A DNA stretch of 44,123 nucleotides from Bacteroidales bacterium (GTDB lineage Bacteria; Bacteroidota; Bacteroidia; Bacteroidales; JAEINX01): the NCBI GenBank assembly GCA_016342645.1, contig JAEINX010000020.1, positions 1-44,123 on the forward strand, given 5' to 3'. Position 1 is the stretch's first letter. Each line of letters starts with the position of its first letter. The notes under the pieces were generated by a model that was not told the origin of the DNA, did no database searches, and was given only the letters and a program-made list of their open reading frames with translations. A program made the translations under genes and the position numbers. Shown here one piece after another: positions 1-7,955 of the stretch.

Positions 1-1394
1 TTTTCATTTTCTAGCGAATTATCAGTATTCGAGGCAATATGCTCAATATTCCAAACTTCATTCTTAAAAAGATGAAAGGGGAATTTATAAAATACAGGGA
101 GTTTATACTTTTCGTTTTTTATGAGCTCCTTACCTTGGTTTATTACTGTTTGGATATTATGCAATAAGAGAAGTGGTCGGCATTGAGTTTTTTGGGGTTT
201 TCCCTCAGAATCATACTCTTGTTCTAAATTATAGCATTTTTCTAATTTATTATTTATCCGGTCTTTAATGTAATATTGAACAAATTGCTGTTTAGTGCCT
301 TTTTCTTCCCACTTTTCAAGAATATTTGTTGTTTTATCTCCTTGCTCAACCAAGAAACCAATGTAATGGTACAACTCTAAATCGTTAAACCACTCATTAA
401 ATGTTTGGAAGATTGTTTTTATTTTACCCCAGCATTCTGTTATATTTGGCTTTTCTTCCTTTTTAAACCAAGCATAGAAATATCTGAAAGTTCTATATTC
501 ATCATCCCCAATCGTATTGTATTCTTCTTTCAGTTTTAGAGTGTTTTTCTCACAAATTAAATCTAATATAAAATCAATTCGAGTTGGTTTATCATACCCT
601 TTTTCGTTCAAAAAAAGCCAAAATTCATCACTTTGTAAACGATATTCTATCTTATCCCATTCACTAGCAATTTCTTGTTGTTGTAATCTAATCCTTTGTA
701 AATCGGAAGTTTTGAAATTTGATTTATTCAGAAACAGTGCCTTTATTAGTTCTGAATTAGTAAGTGATATTTTTCCGATATTTAGCCTTGTAAAAACTTT
801 TATTGGGTCTTCGTTTACTGATTCGTACCAGATGAATTTTACGTTTTTTAGTAAAGTTTCAAGAAATTCCTTTTTGTAGTCCTCTTTTCCCTCAAACCAC
901 TTTGATATTTTTAAATTCGCCTCATATATGTGATGATAATCAATATTTTTACCTTTTTGGGTTTCATCAATCTTTTCTAAAAAAATGCTACTATCTTTTC
1001 TTGTTTCATACTCAATAGAATATTTGTTTTCTTTATCAGAACAAAGATATTTCAATAAAATAAAGATTGTCGTCAAACGCTGCTGTCCGTCAATCACTTC
1101 CCATTGAGAGTATTCATCTATAAGTTTTTCAGTACGCTCAATCAGATTATTATCTTCATGACTCAGTTCTTTTAGCTTTTTACAGTACTCTTCACTCTCA
1201 ATAATATTCTTTTTTACAACAAGAGGTTGAATACAATAAAAACCACCTTGCTTTTTCTTGATAAACTCATCAATATCATCAAGCAAATCTTTTACCAGCT
1301 CCTTTGTCCAGCGGTAACCTCTCTGATAATCAGGAATAAAAAACTTCATCCCTGACAATTCACTTATTGATTTTAGTTCTATTTTATTGCTCAT
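1..1394 (-). CDS. DUF262/DUF1524 (GmrSD-like) endonuclease, 3' end cut by window
   Basis: Reading the minus strand from the ATG at 1394 gives an uninterrupted frame of about 464 codons that runs off the left edge, so the C-terminus is missing. The N-terminus carries the DUF262 signature YQRGYRW (about residue 23) and the nucleotide-binding motif DGQQRLTT (about residues 102-109), followed by the family-typical block FTRLN-IGK-SLTNSELIKALFL. Near the truncated end WNIEHIAS fits the start of the DUF1524 His-Me (HNH-like) nuclease half. In the GmrSD family the DUF262 half hydrolyses NTPs and the DUF1524 half cuts modified phage DNA; whether this homologue does so is inference. It lies 51 bp downstream of a WYL-domain regulator on the same strand, so the two probably form one transcript. 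The long plus-strand frame inside it (517-879) is a shadow. Confidence 0.88.
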   Translation of the reverse strand, partial: MSNKIELKSISELSGMKFFIPDYQRGYRWTKELVKDLLDDIDEFIKKKQGGFYCIQPLVVKKNIIESEEYCKKLKELSHEDNNLIERTEKLIDEYSQWEVIDGQQRLTTIFILLKYLCSDKENKYSIEYETRKDSSIFLEKIDETQKGKNIDYHHIYEANLKISKWFEGKEDYKKEFLETLLKNVKFIWYESVNEDPIKVFTRLNIGKISLTNSELIKALFLNKSNFKTSDLQRIRLQQQEIASEWDKIEYRLQSDEFWLFLNEKGYDKPTRIDFILDLICEKNTLKLKEEYNTIGDDEYRTFRYFYAWFKKEEKPNITECWGKIKTIFQTFNEWFNDLELYHYIGFLVEQGDKTTNILEKWEEKGTKQQFVQYYIKDRINNKLEKCYNLEQEYDSEGKPQKTQCRPLLLLHNIQTVINQGKELIKNEKYKLPVFYKFPFHLFKNEVWNIEHIASNTDNSLENE

Positions 1395-1445
1395 AATTTT
1401 TCTTTTCAAATTTAAATCTCAACTCCGTCAAAACAAGTCGCACTC

Positions 1446-2345
1446 CTAATAATTGCCCAAGGTTCTCTCTAAAATCTCTCTAATTTCATCTTTCAACCAC
1501 TCAGGTTCAATCACTTTTAAAGTATCACCATGTTTTAGTATTAATTGAGTTAATTCATAATTAGGAACTACTTCAAGTGAAATTCTGCATTCTTGTTCAT
1601 CATCAATCAAGATTCTTTGCGATGAATGGAGAGGTAAGGTCTTTACATATTTCCCCTGTGTTGGAGTAAATGATAATACAATGGTCTGTGGAATGTTCTG
1701 GGAATAAACCAAACCAATTGTTTTTTCAAACATTTCAATCGGATTTAGTTTATTATCAATTTTAAATGTTTCCGTTTTTACATCTAAATCTTCAATTCTG
1801 TCTATGCCAAAAGTTCGGAATTCTTTGAGGTTTCCGATTAAACCAACAACATACCATCTATTTTGGTACTCTTTTAACAGATATGGTTTTAGCGAATACT
1901 TCCGTGTTTTGTTAGTGTGGAAATTAAAATGAGTGAAAGAAATTTTTCTATTATCTCTTATCGCTTTTAATAACGGTTTTAAATTTTCAATTCCTTTTAA
2001 ACCGCCACCTGTATCAAATGAGATATGTTTAAGAGCGTCCTTACTTTCATTTAGGCTTTCGGTTAATAATTCAGCCGTGTTTACTATTTCTAAAAACCTA
2101 AAAAAAGATTCAATATTAATGCTATTTTCATAATCGATAAAGTACCCATTTTTGTCTCTATTGTATTTAATCTCAACACCAAACTCAAATCTGATTTGTT
2201 CAATATCCCTTTGTATCGTTCTGTTTCCAACTTCAAATCCATGATCAAATAAATAATCTTTAATTTCATCAAATGATGGTAGTTGTCCTCTTCTTATTTT
2301 TTCAATTTCAAGAGTGTATCTTCGTATTGTTCCGTGTTTAGACAT
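1446..2345 (-). CDS. WYL-domain transcriptional regulator
   Basis: A 299-residue protein if it starts at the ATG at 2345 (MSKHGTIRRY). A longer frame opens at 2468, but its extra 41 residues are translated from a G+C-richer repeat-like leader and do not look like protein. The N-terminal ~65 residues form a winged-helix domain (NRTIQRDIEQIRFEFGVEI is the recognition-helix region of HTH_11/DeoR-like WYL regulators). The middle holds the WYL domain (SFTHFNFHTNKTRKYSLKPY, then NRWYVVGL), and the end is a WCX-like extension (LKVIEPEWLKDEIREILER). WYL regulators sense ligands, often nucleotides or nucleic acids, and many (BrxR, CapW) control phage-defence operons. Here the next gene downstream is a DUF262 nuclease, so local control of a defence module is a reasonable inference. 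Confidence 0.9.
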   Translation of the reverse strand: MSKHGTIRRYTLEIEKIRRGQLPSFDEIKDYLFDHGFEVGNRTIQRDIEQIRFEFGVEIKYNRDKNGYFIDYENSINIESFFRFLEIVNTAELLTESLNESKDALKHISFDTGGGLKGIENLKPLLKAIRDNRKISFTHFNFHTNKTRKYSLKPYLLKEYQNRWYVVGLIGNLKEFRTFGIDRIEDLDVKTETFKIDNKLNPIEMFEKTIGLVYSQNIPQTIVLSFTPTQGKYVKTLPLHSSQRILIDDEQECRISLEVVPNYELTQLILKHGDTLKVIEPEWLKDEIREILERTLGNY

Positions 2346-2570
2346 AGTCGGTAGTCTTTTTTGTGGGCAGGCAAAATCGCACTCTTGCCGATTTTTCTTC
2401 GGAATGTGTGTAATGTGCGTAGGCTTTCCAAATTGTCCCAAAGGGCAAAAACGGGTCGGCAAAAACAAAATTATTTATGTAAGTCAATTTTCCAATTATA
2501 TGTTTTATTTCTCTTTTCGATATTTTCAATTTATGTTCTACTGTTTTCATTTGTCCGCCTTACAGCTAAC
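2346..2570 (-). other. G+C-richer, hairpin-rich leader upstream of the WYL gene
   Basis: This stretch is visibly richer in G+C than its surroundings and contains short self-complementary words, such as CCGA-TTTTTC-TTCGG near 2388-2402 and CCCAAAGGG near 2437-2445. On the minus strand it begins with GTTAGCTGTAAGGCGGAC (near 2552-2571), followed by a 70-codon frame (2550-2338). That frame's first ~30 codons look protein-like (MKTVEHKLKISKREIKH) and the rest simply reads through the G+C-rich part. It resembles the repeat-like tails that separate accessory genes in many Bacteroidota genomes, but I cannot confirm repeat status from one copy. The small frame may be a truncated gene or spurious. Confidence 0.45.
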
Positions 2571-2865
2571 CCTATGAATATAAACAATTATTTATATTTC
2601 TCATTTATCTTTCTTAAAAGGTGTTTATACACCTCCATTTTTAATAATCAATAGCACAAACTACTTTATTTGAATATTTTCTGTTAATAAAACCATGCTC
2701 CAAAACAAAAAATTCTAATTGCCCTACAAAATAAAACAAAATATTTCATATATCATAATAAATATTGAAATGAATAAAATTAAATACTATTTGTTATCAA
2801 TTCTCAAATCATAATTTCCAATTCTCCAATCTCCTTTGATGAGTCAGTGTTGCTTCTTGAGACTC

Positions 2866-2928
2866 ATTGATTTTTTTTGATGAAACGTTGATGTCTTTTT
2901 ATGAAGAATTGATGCTTTTTAATGAAAG
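2866..2928. repeat. Three degenerate 21-bp tandem units
   Basis: Three consecutive 21-bp units start at 2866, 2887 and 2908. They share the pattern RTTGATnnyTTTTnATGAAnn with clear drift between copies. The period is a multiple of three, but the first unit contains an in-frame stop in the obvious frame and no start precedes it, so it is unlikely to be coding. It lies about 185 bp upstream of dsbD. Confidence 0.45.
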
Positions 2929-3044
2929 TAGCTTTGGAATTTATGTGAATTAGCTGTCCTGTAAAATTTTTATTAGATTTGTGAAGAATTTATAAAAGTT
3001 CGCAATTTTTTGATTTTATTTTTATATCTAATCATATATGTTTT

Positions 3045-3052
3045 TATATTTG
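3045..3052 (+). promoter_or_regulatory. Candidate Bacteroidota -7 element upstream of dsbD
   Basis: TATATTTG matches the Bacteroidota -7 consensus TAnnTTTG, 60 bp before the start codon. No TTTG box sits at the usual 18-21 bp spacing, so only half of the promoter is convincing. Confidence 0.45.
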
Positions 3053-3112
3053 TCGGCGAAAAAATAGTACATTAATAATTGATTAGAAATATTCTTTTTT
3101 ATTAAAATTGAA

Positions 3113-5140
3113 ATGATAAAAAAACCCACAATGACAATTAAAAATAAACTTAAAACGCTTACAGTGTTATTAATCCTTGTATTAGTAAATCTTGTGAGCT
3201 TTTCACAGATATTAGAACCTGTAAAATGGAATGTTGAAACAAAAAAACTTAACGAAAACGAAGTAGAATTAATTTTTAAAGCAAAAATTGATAAACATTG
3301 GCATTTGTATTCTCAGGACATTAAAGATAGCCCTCCAGCGACAGCTTTTTACTTCGATGATATTAAAGGTTATGAATTACTTGGGAAAGTAAAAGAAAGT
3401 AAGTCAATTGAAGAATTCGACAAAAACTTTGATATGAAGTTAAAGTATTTTGCAGATGAAGCAATTTTTACACAAAAGATAAAATTTCTTGATGATTCGC
3501 CTGTAAAAGTTCACGGAGCAATAAATTTTATGTGTTGTGACGATAAAAGATGTATTCCTCCAGAAGATTTTGATTTTGAATTTAATTTTGATTCGGAAAG
3601 AAATATTATTGAAGTTGAAGAAATAATTGAAAATGCTGACGTTTCGGAGACTATTCCAAAATCAAATTCTCCTTTGAATTCGGATGATTCGCTTTGGTTA
3701 TTTTTCTTTATTTCAATCATTGCAGGATTTATCGCAATACTTACACCCTGTGTTTTTCCAATGATCCCAATGACCGTAACCTTTTTTATGCACGACAATA
3801 AAAGCAAAAGCAAAGCGATGTTGCAAGCAAGTGTTTACGGATTATCAATCATTGTAATTTATACTGTGCTTGGAACGGTTGTCGCTCTCACCTTAGGAGC
3901 GAACTTTGCAAATTGGCTTAGTACTCATTGGGTTCCGAATGTTTTCTTTTTCCTTATTTTTATGTTTTTTGCTGCATCATTTCTTGGAATGTTTGAACTA
4001 ACATTACCAAGCTGGATGATTAATAAATCGGACAAACAAGCTGAAAAAGGGGGCTTATCGGGTGCATTTTTTATGGCATTTACTCTTGTTTTAGTATCGT
4101 TTTCATGCACAGGCCCTATTGTTGGGGCAATATTAGTTGAAGCAGCCGGTGGTGAAGTGTTAAAACCAATTATAGGAATGTTTGGATTTTCACTTGCTTT
4201 TGCCATTCCATTTGCTTTGTTTGCAGCATTCCCATCTTGGTTAAGTGGCTTGCCAAAATCAGGGGGATGGTTGAATTCCGTAAAAGTAATTTTAGGTTTT
4301 ATCGAAATTGCTTTAGGTTTGAAATTCCTCAGCATGGCTGACCAAACTTATCATTGGGGTATTCTTGATCGTGAAATTTATCTTGCTTTCTGGATAGTTA
4401 TTTTTACTTTAATGGGCTTTTATTTATTGGGCAAGATAAAATTCTCACACGACTCTGATGTAAAAATAATTAGCGTTCCGAGATTGTGCCTTGTTATTAT
4501 AACATTTACGTTTGTAGTTTATATGATACCGGGTATGTTTGGTGCTCCTCTAAAGTTTCTCTCGGGATATTTACCTCCTCAGCAATCGCATGATTTTGAC
4601 TTAAATAATATTATCCGTGAGAATTCCAGAGGAGGGGGTGCAACTGTTGAACTAAACTCAATATGTGAGGATCCTAAATATACTGATTTCCTGGAACTCC
4701 CACATGGATTAGAAGGCTATTTCGATTATGAGCAAGCTATTGCTTGTGCAAAAGAACAAAACAAACCTTTGTTTGTTGATTTTACAGGCCATGCTTGTGT
4801 TAATTGCCGTGAAATGGAAGCTAATGTGTGGTCTGATCCAAAAGTATTGAAACGTTTGCGTGAAGATTATATAGTAGTAGCCTTATATGTTGATGATAAG
4901 GAAGAATTACCTGAGTCGGAATGGATAACTTCAGCTTATGACAATAAAGTTAAAAAAACACTTGGAAAAAAATATGCCGATTTTCAGATATCTCGTTTTA
5001 ATGTTAATGCTCAACCATATTATGTTTTATTGGATAAAGAAGGAAACTTACTTGTTGAACCCAGAGCATATGATTTAGATATTGAAGAATTTATTGAATT
5101 TCTCGATAAAGGAATCAATAAGTTTAAAGGGAAGAAGTAA
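3113..5140 (+). CDS. dsbD: Thiol:disulfide interchange protein DsbD
   Basis: A 675-residue inner-membrane protein passing electrons from cytoplasmic thioredoxin to periplasmic thiol pathways. After an N-terminal signal segment (hydrophobic about residues 15-32) comes a DsbD N-terminal domain with the cysteine-rich block MCCDDKRCIPP. Next is an eight-helix CcdA-type membrane domain from about residue 195 with the paired redox cysteines in LTPCVFPM and SFSCTGPIV. A C-terminal thioredoxin-fold domain follows, with a CVNC active site at about residues 562-565. The length and order match Bacteroidota DsbD. A second in-frame ATG (MTIKN, seven codons in) is an alternative start with an equally good signal peptide. 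It ends convergently with the kinase gene on the other strand, and I see no clear terminator in the 45-bp gap. Confidence 0.93.
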   Translation: MIKKPTMTIKNKLKTLTVLLILVLVNLVSFSQILEPVKWNVETKKLNENEVELIFKAKIDKHWHLYSQDIKDSPPATAFYFDDIKGYELLGKVKESKSIEEFDKNFDMKLKYFADEAIFTQKIKFLDDSPVKVHGAINFMCCDDKRCIPPEDFDFEFNFDSERNIIEVEEIIENADVSETIPKSNSPLNSDDSLWLFFFISIIAGFIAILTPCVFPMIPMTVTFFMHDNKSKSKAMLQASVYGLSIIVIYTVLGTVVALTLGANFANWLSTHWVPNVFFFLIFMFFAASFLGMFELTLPSWMINKSDKQAEKGGLSGAFFMAFTLVLVSFSCTGPIVGAILVEAAGGEVLKPIIGMFGFSLAFAIPFALFAAFPSWLSGLPKSGGWLNSVKVILGFIEIALGLKFLSMADQTYHWGILDREIYLAFWIVIFTLMGFYLLGKIKFSHDSDVKIISVPRLCLVIITFTFVVYMIPGMFGAPLKFLSGYLPPQQSHDFDLNNIIRENSRGGGATVELNSICEDPKYTDFLELPHGLEGYFDYEQAIACAKEQNKPLFVDFTGHACVNCREMEANVWSDPKVLKRLREDYIVVALYVDDKEELPESEWITSAYDNKVKKTLGKKYADFQISRFNVNAQPYYVLLDKEGNLLVEPRAYDLDIEEFIEFLDKGINKFKGKK

Positions 5141-5185
5141 GTATATACGAAAACTTAGTCAATATACTCATAATGGTAAATTGTT

Positions 5186-6031
5186 TTATCCTTCATTTTT
5201 ATAGTATTCAACAAGTCCTTCGATAGGAGTTTTAATGATTTTTTGAATTTCTACACCATTTTCACCTGCAACCTCTTTCAAAAAATCCTGAAAATAAAAT
5301 GCTATTGAACCTACGCAACTGATGGGTGCATCTTTATATTTAAAATATTTGCAAATTTGCTCGGAGAAAAATCCCCGAAATGAAGAATAAATTAAACTTT
5401 GCAAGTATTTGTTTGATAAATTTTCGGAAATAAATGTTGTAAAAGAAGCTAAAAACTTGCTTGGCTTTTCCTGATTGTAAACTGCATCTAATATGTTTTC
5501 AAGTGAATAATTATATTTAATTTCAAACAACTTCTTAATTTCAGTTGGCAAATTATCTTTTAAATAATTCGTAATTAATAATTTTCCAAGATAAGAACCA
5601 CTTCCTTCATCGCCAAGAATAAAACCAAGCGAAACAGCACTTTTTATAATTTTTTCACCATCATAGTGACATGAATTTGAGCCTGTACCAAGTATGCAGG
5701 CTATACCCTCATTGTTTCCAAATAAGGCTTTTGCAGCACCTATTAAGTCGTGGTTAATTTTTATGTCAGCATTATTTATGTGTTTTTTCAAAGCACTTTT
5801 AATCAATTGGCATTTAGTTTCGGTTGAACAACCGGTTCCGTAATAATGAATCTTTCTGATTATTTCAGGATTAATTTTAGGAATAAGTTCTTTTTCAATA
5901 ATATCAATTATGTTTTCGTGGGACTGATAATATGGATTTATTCCTGATATTTGAAAACTATTAACAACTTTTTTTTTATTTATTAAAACCCAATCTGTTT
6001 TGGTTGATCCACTGTCTGCTATTAAAATCAT
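5186..6031 (-). CDS. BadF/BadG-type N-acetylhexosamine kinase
   Basis: A 281-residue ASKHA-fold kinase. The N-terminus has the phosphate-1 loop DSGSTKTDW (residues 6-14). The middle has GTGSNSCHYDG (phosphate-2) followed by LGFILGDEGSGSYLGK, the hallmark of the N-acetylglucosamine kinase branch of the BadF/BadG/BcrA/BcrD family. Characterised relatives phosphorylate GlcNAc and/or MurNAc during cell-wall recycling. The family is certain; the exact sugar is not. The gene follows the DgkA-type kinase by 1 bp on the same strand and is probably co-transcribed. An exo-muramidase of the NamZ type lies about 2 kb away and could supply MurNAc, which is inference. Confidence 0.88.
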   Translation of the reverse strand: MILIADSGSTKTDWVLINKKKVVNSFQISGINPYYQSHENIIDIIEKELIPKINPEIIRKIHYYGTGCSTETKCQLIKSALKKHINNADIKINHDLIGAAKALFGNNEGIACILGTGSNSCHYDGEKIIKSAVSLGFILGDEGSGSYLGKLLITNYLKDNLPTEIKKLFEIKYNYSLENILDAVYNQEKPSKFLASFTTFISENLSNKYLQSLIYSSFRGFFSEQICKYFKYKDAPISCVGSIAFYFQDFLKEVAGENGVEIQKIIKTPIEGLVEYYKNEG

Positions 6032-6032
6032 A

Positions 6033-6407
6033 TTAAAATATTTTTGGTATAAATATAATTAGTCCGATTATTGCTGCCGTAATTGCTGAAATTAGAACTC
6101 CTCCGGCAGCTAAATCTTTTATTCTTTTTACTTTCAAATTTTTCTCAGGAGATACCAAGTCAGACACATATTCCAGTGCTGTGTTAATTATTTCAGTTGA
6201 AAACACCATTCCAATTGCAAATATTATTAAACACCATTCTGTTATGCATAATTCATAAATAAATCCAAAAACAACAACAACTATTGCCATCAGAAGATGA
6301 ATCCTTGCATTATGCTGTGTTTTAATAAAAAACAGTATTCCCTGAAAAGCATAATCAAAACTTTTGATTCGACTTTTAATTGAGAACTTATTATTCTTCT
6401 TTTTCAT
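6033..6407 (-). CDS. dgkA: Diacylglycerol/undecaprenol kinase (DgkA family)
   Basis: A 124-residue integral membrane kinase with the expected three membrane helices. Family signatures are ARIHLLMAI (about residues 34-42), TEIINTALEYVSDL (the catalytic glutamate/asparagine segment) and KDLAAGGVLISA. Members phosphorylate diacylglycerol in Gram-negative bacteria or undecaprenol in many others; sequence alone does not settle which applies here. It is first of a two-gene unit with the downstream sugar kinase (1-bp gap). Confidence 0.9.
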   Translation of the reverse strand: MKKKNNKFSIKSRIKSFDYAFQGILFFIKTQHNARIHLLMAIVVVVFGFIYELCITEWCLIIFAIGMVFSTEIINTALEYVSDLVSPEKNLKVKRIKDLAAGGVLISAITAAIIGLIIFIPKIF

Positions 6408-6450
6408 AAAAAGTTCATTTTTTTTAAATAACTTTCAAGATTTCTTGCTG

Positions 6451-6458
6451 CGAAGGTA
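6451..6458 (-). promoter_or_regulatory. Candidate -7 element for dgkA (minus strand)
   Basis: On the minus strand TACCTTCG is one base off the TAnnTTTG consensus and is followed by CAGC, a common start-site context in this phylum. It lies 44-51 bp upstream of the dgkA start. No -33 box is evident. Confidence 0.35.
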
Positions 6459-6614
6459 GTTATTACTATTAATTTTTATATTATAATATGTTTTTTTCTT
6501 TTAAGAACAAATTTTTCATTTTAATTAAAATATATTGAATTTTTTTTTAAATATTGTTTTATTGATTTTTTATTTAATTTCGTTGAAATTTTTATTGAAT
6601 CGCCATTTAAAAAA

Positions 6615-7190
6615 ATGTTTAATTCAAAAGAAAGTATTGTTAAAGGTTTTACAGAACAAGATCCTTATTTTCTTGAGATGACATATAAAGATATATATCC
6701 AAGTATTAGAAGTTTTGTTAAACAAAATAGCGGTGATAAACATGATGCCGAGGATGTTTTTCAGGATAGTATGGTGATTGTTTTAAAAAAAGTTAATAAT
6801 AATAGGTTTGATCTGAATTGTACTTTTAAAACTTTTATGTTTTCTGTTTGTAAACGTGTTTGGCTTAATAGATTAAGAGGGCGGGGTTTTATTGTGAACG
6901 GCTTACAAGATGAAGATGTTTTTTCGGATGCAGAATTTTTTAAAATTGATCAAGAAAGTAAGTATATAGAAGAACATAAGCTGTTTAAAAAGCATTTTTA
7001 TAAAATTGATAAACTTTGCCAAAAAGTACTAAGGTTTGTAATTAAAGGAAACAAAACAAAGGAAATTGTTGAAGAAATGGCTTTTCCAAATGAAAACTCA
7101 ATGAGGCAAAAGTTGTTACAATGTAAACTAAAATTACTCAAACGGATAAAATCTGATAAAAAATTTCAGGAGCTTAAGAATGAATACTAA
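6615..7190 (+). CDS. Sigma-70 family (ECF) RNA polymerase sigma factor
   Basis: A 191-residue sigma factor. Region 2 is recognisable as YPSIRSFVKQNSGDKHDAED-VFQDSMVIVLKK, with FKTFMFSVCKRVWLNRLRGR for regions 2.3-2.4. Region 4 near the C-terminus (NKTKEIVEEMAFPNENSMRQ) is the DNA-binding helix-turn-helix for the -35 element. The next gene starts inside its last codons (11-bp overlap) and encodes a membrane protein with an N-terminal cytoplasmic segment like those of anti-sigma factors, so the pair is probably a signalling unit. The target regulon is unknown. The upstream 200 bp is extremely AT-rich and I could not define a promoter in it. Confidence 0.87.
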   Translation: MFNSKESIVKGFTEQDPYFLEMTYKDIYPSIRSFVKQNSGDKHDAEDVFQDSMVIVLKKVNNNRFDLNCTFKTFMFSVCKRVWLNRLRGRGFIVNGLQDEDVFSDAEFFKIDQESKYIEEHKLFKKHFYKIDKLCQKVLRFVIKGNKTKEIVEEMAFPNENSMRQKLLQCKLKLLKRIKSDKKFQELKNEY

Positions 7191-7953
7191 TATAAATACT
7201 TGGATTGAAGATTATTTAAGAGGCAATCTTTCAGAAGCTGAAAGAAAGCTTTTTGAAGATAAATTGAAGACCGACACTGATTTTGCTGAAGAATTTGAAC
7301 TAAATAAGCGAATTGAAAATGCAATTGCTAACGATGAAATTGATAATTTTAGAGAAACACTCAAAAATATTCATAAAAAATTATACAATGAATCGGAGAC
7401 TGAGATATCCGGTACAAAAAAGTTATTTAACACAGCTTTAAAATATTGGAAAATAGCAGCAGTTGTTCTCATTATTTTAATTCCTCTGACTGTTGTTATG
7501 TATATTATGATTCATGATTCAAGTTCTAACTCTAATTTATTTTACCAAAACTACGAACGATATCCTGCTATTTCTGAAAACCGATCTATAAATAAAATCA
7601 TTAATGATTCAATTTTTTCTGAAGGTTTAAAGTGTTATAAAAATGGGGACTTTACGAATGCTGTTGGATATTTTAAAAATGTTGTTGAAAATGAAGATAA
7701 CAATGTTGCCGCTCAATTTTTTCTCGGCATTTCATATATTGAAATTACGAATTATAATCGTGCCATTAACTCGTTTGAAGATGTTATCGAAAAAGATGAT
7801 ACCTTGTACTCGCAACAGTCTGAATGGTATCTCGCTTTATGTTTAATTAAGATTGGGAAAACAAATGATGCCAAATCAGTTTTACAAAGAATTATTGATA
7901 ATGAAGGTTATTATTTTAGTAAAGCCGGTAAATTATTAAATGAAATTGATTAA
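7180..7953 (+). CDS. Membrane TPR protein, likely partner of the upstream sigma factor
   Basis: A 257-residue protein. Residues 1-70 are acidic and helical with WIEDYLRGNLSEAERKLFED, the conserved start of Bacteroidota anti-sigma-like partners. A single membrane helix lies at about residues 91-111 (WKIAAVVLIILIPLTVVMYI). The outer part (about 145-257) consists of tetratricopeptide repeats (GDFTNAVGYFKNVVENEDNN, YNRAINSFEDVIEKDD, KTNDAKSVLQRIIDNEGYY). The start overlaps the sigma gene by 11 bp, implying translational coupling. I infer a sigma-sequestering role for the inner part and a sensing or scaffold role for the TPRs; neither is shown by sequence. It ends 2 bp from a convergent gene. Confidence 0.78.
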   Translation: MNTNINTWIEDYLRGNLSEAERKLFEDKLKTDTDFAEEFELNKRIENAIANDEIDNFRETLKNIHKKLYNESETEISGTKKLFNTALKYWKIAAVVLIILIPLTVVMYIMIHDSSSNSNLFYQNYERYPAISENRSINKIINDSIFSEGLKCYKNGDFTNAVGYFKNVVENEDNNVAAQFFLGISYIEITNYNRAINSFEDVIEKDDTLYSQQSEWYLALCLIKIGKTNDAKSVLQRIIDNEGYYFSKAGKLLNEID

Positions 7954-7955
7954 TG

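Larger units (their letters stand above)
2571..3112. other. 542-bp gap without a gene
   Basis: AT-rich intergenic stretch. I see no gene, tRNA or clear terminator. It holds a short degenerate tandem repeat (2866-2928) and a -7-like promoter element (3045-3052) for the dsbD gene; both are listed separately. Confidence 0.6.

Noticed and set aside
517..879. 120-codon plus-strand frame
   Set aside because: Antisense shadow of the DUF262 gene, whose motifs (YQRGYRW, DGQQRLTT) are on the minus strand.
2346..2468. N-terminal extension of the WYL regulator
   Set aside because: The extra residues are a read-through of a G+C-rich leader and lack family similarity; the ATG at 2345 gives the normal WYL length.
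2552..2571. Integron attC core site at the cassette-like edge
   Set aside because: GTTAGCT does not meet the GTTRRRY core and no pairing R box or integrase is visible.
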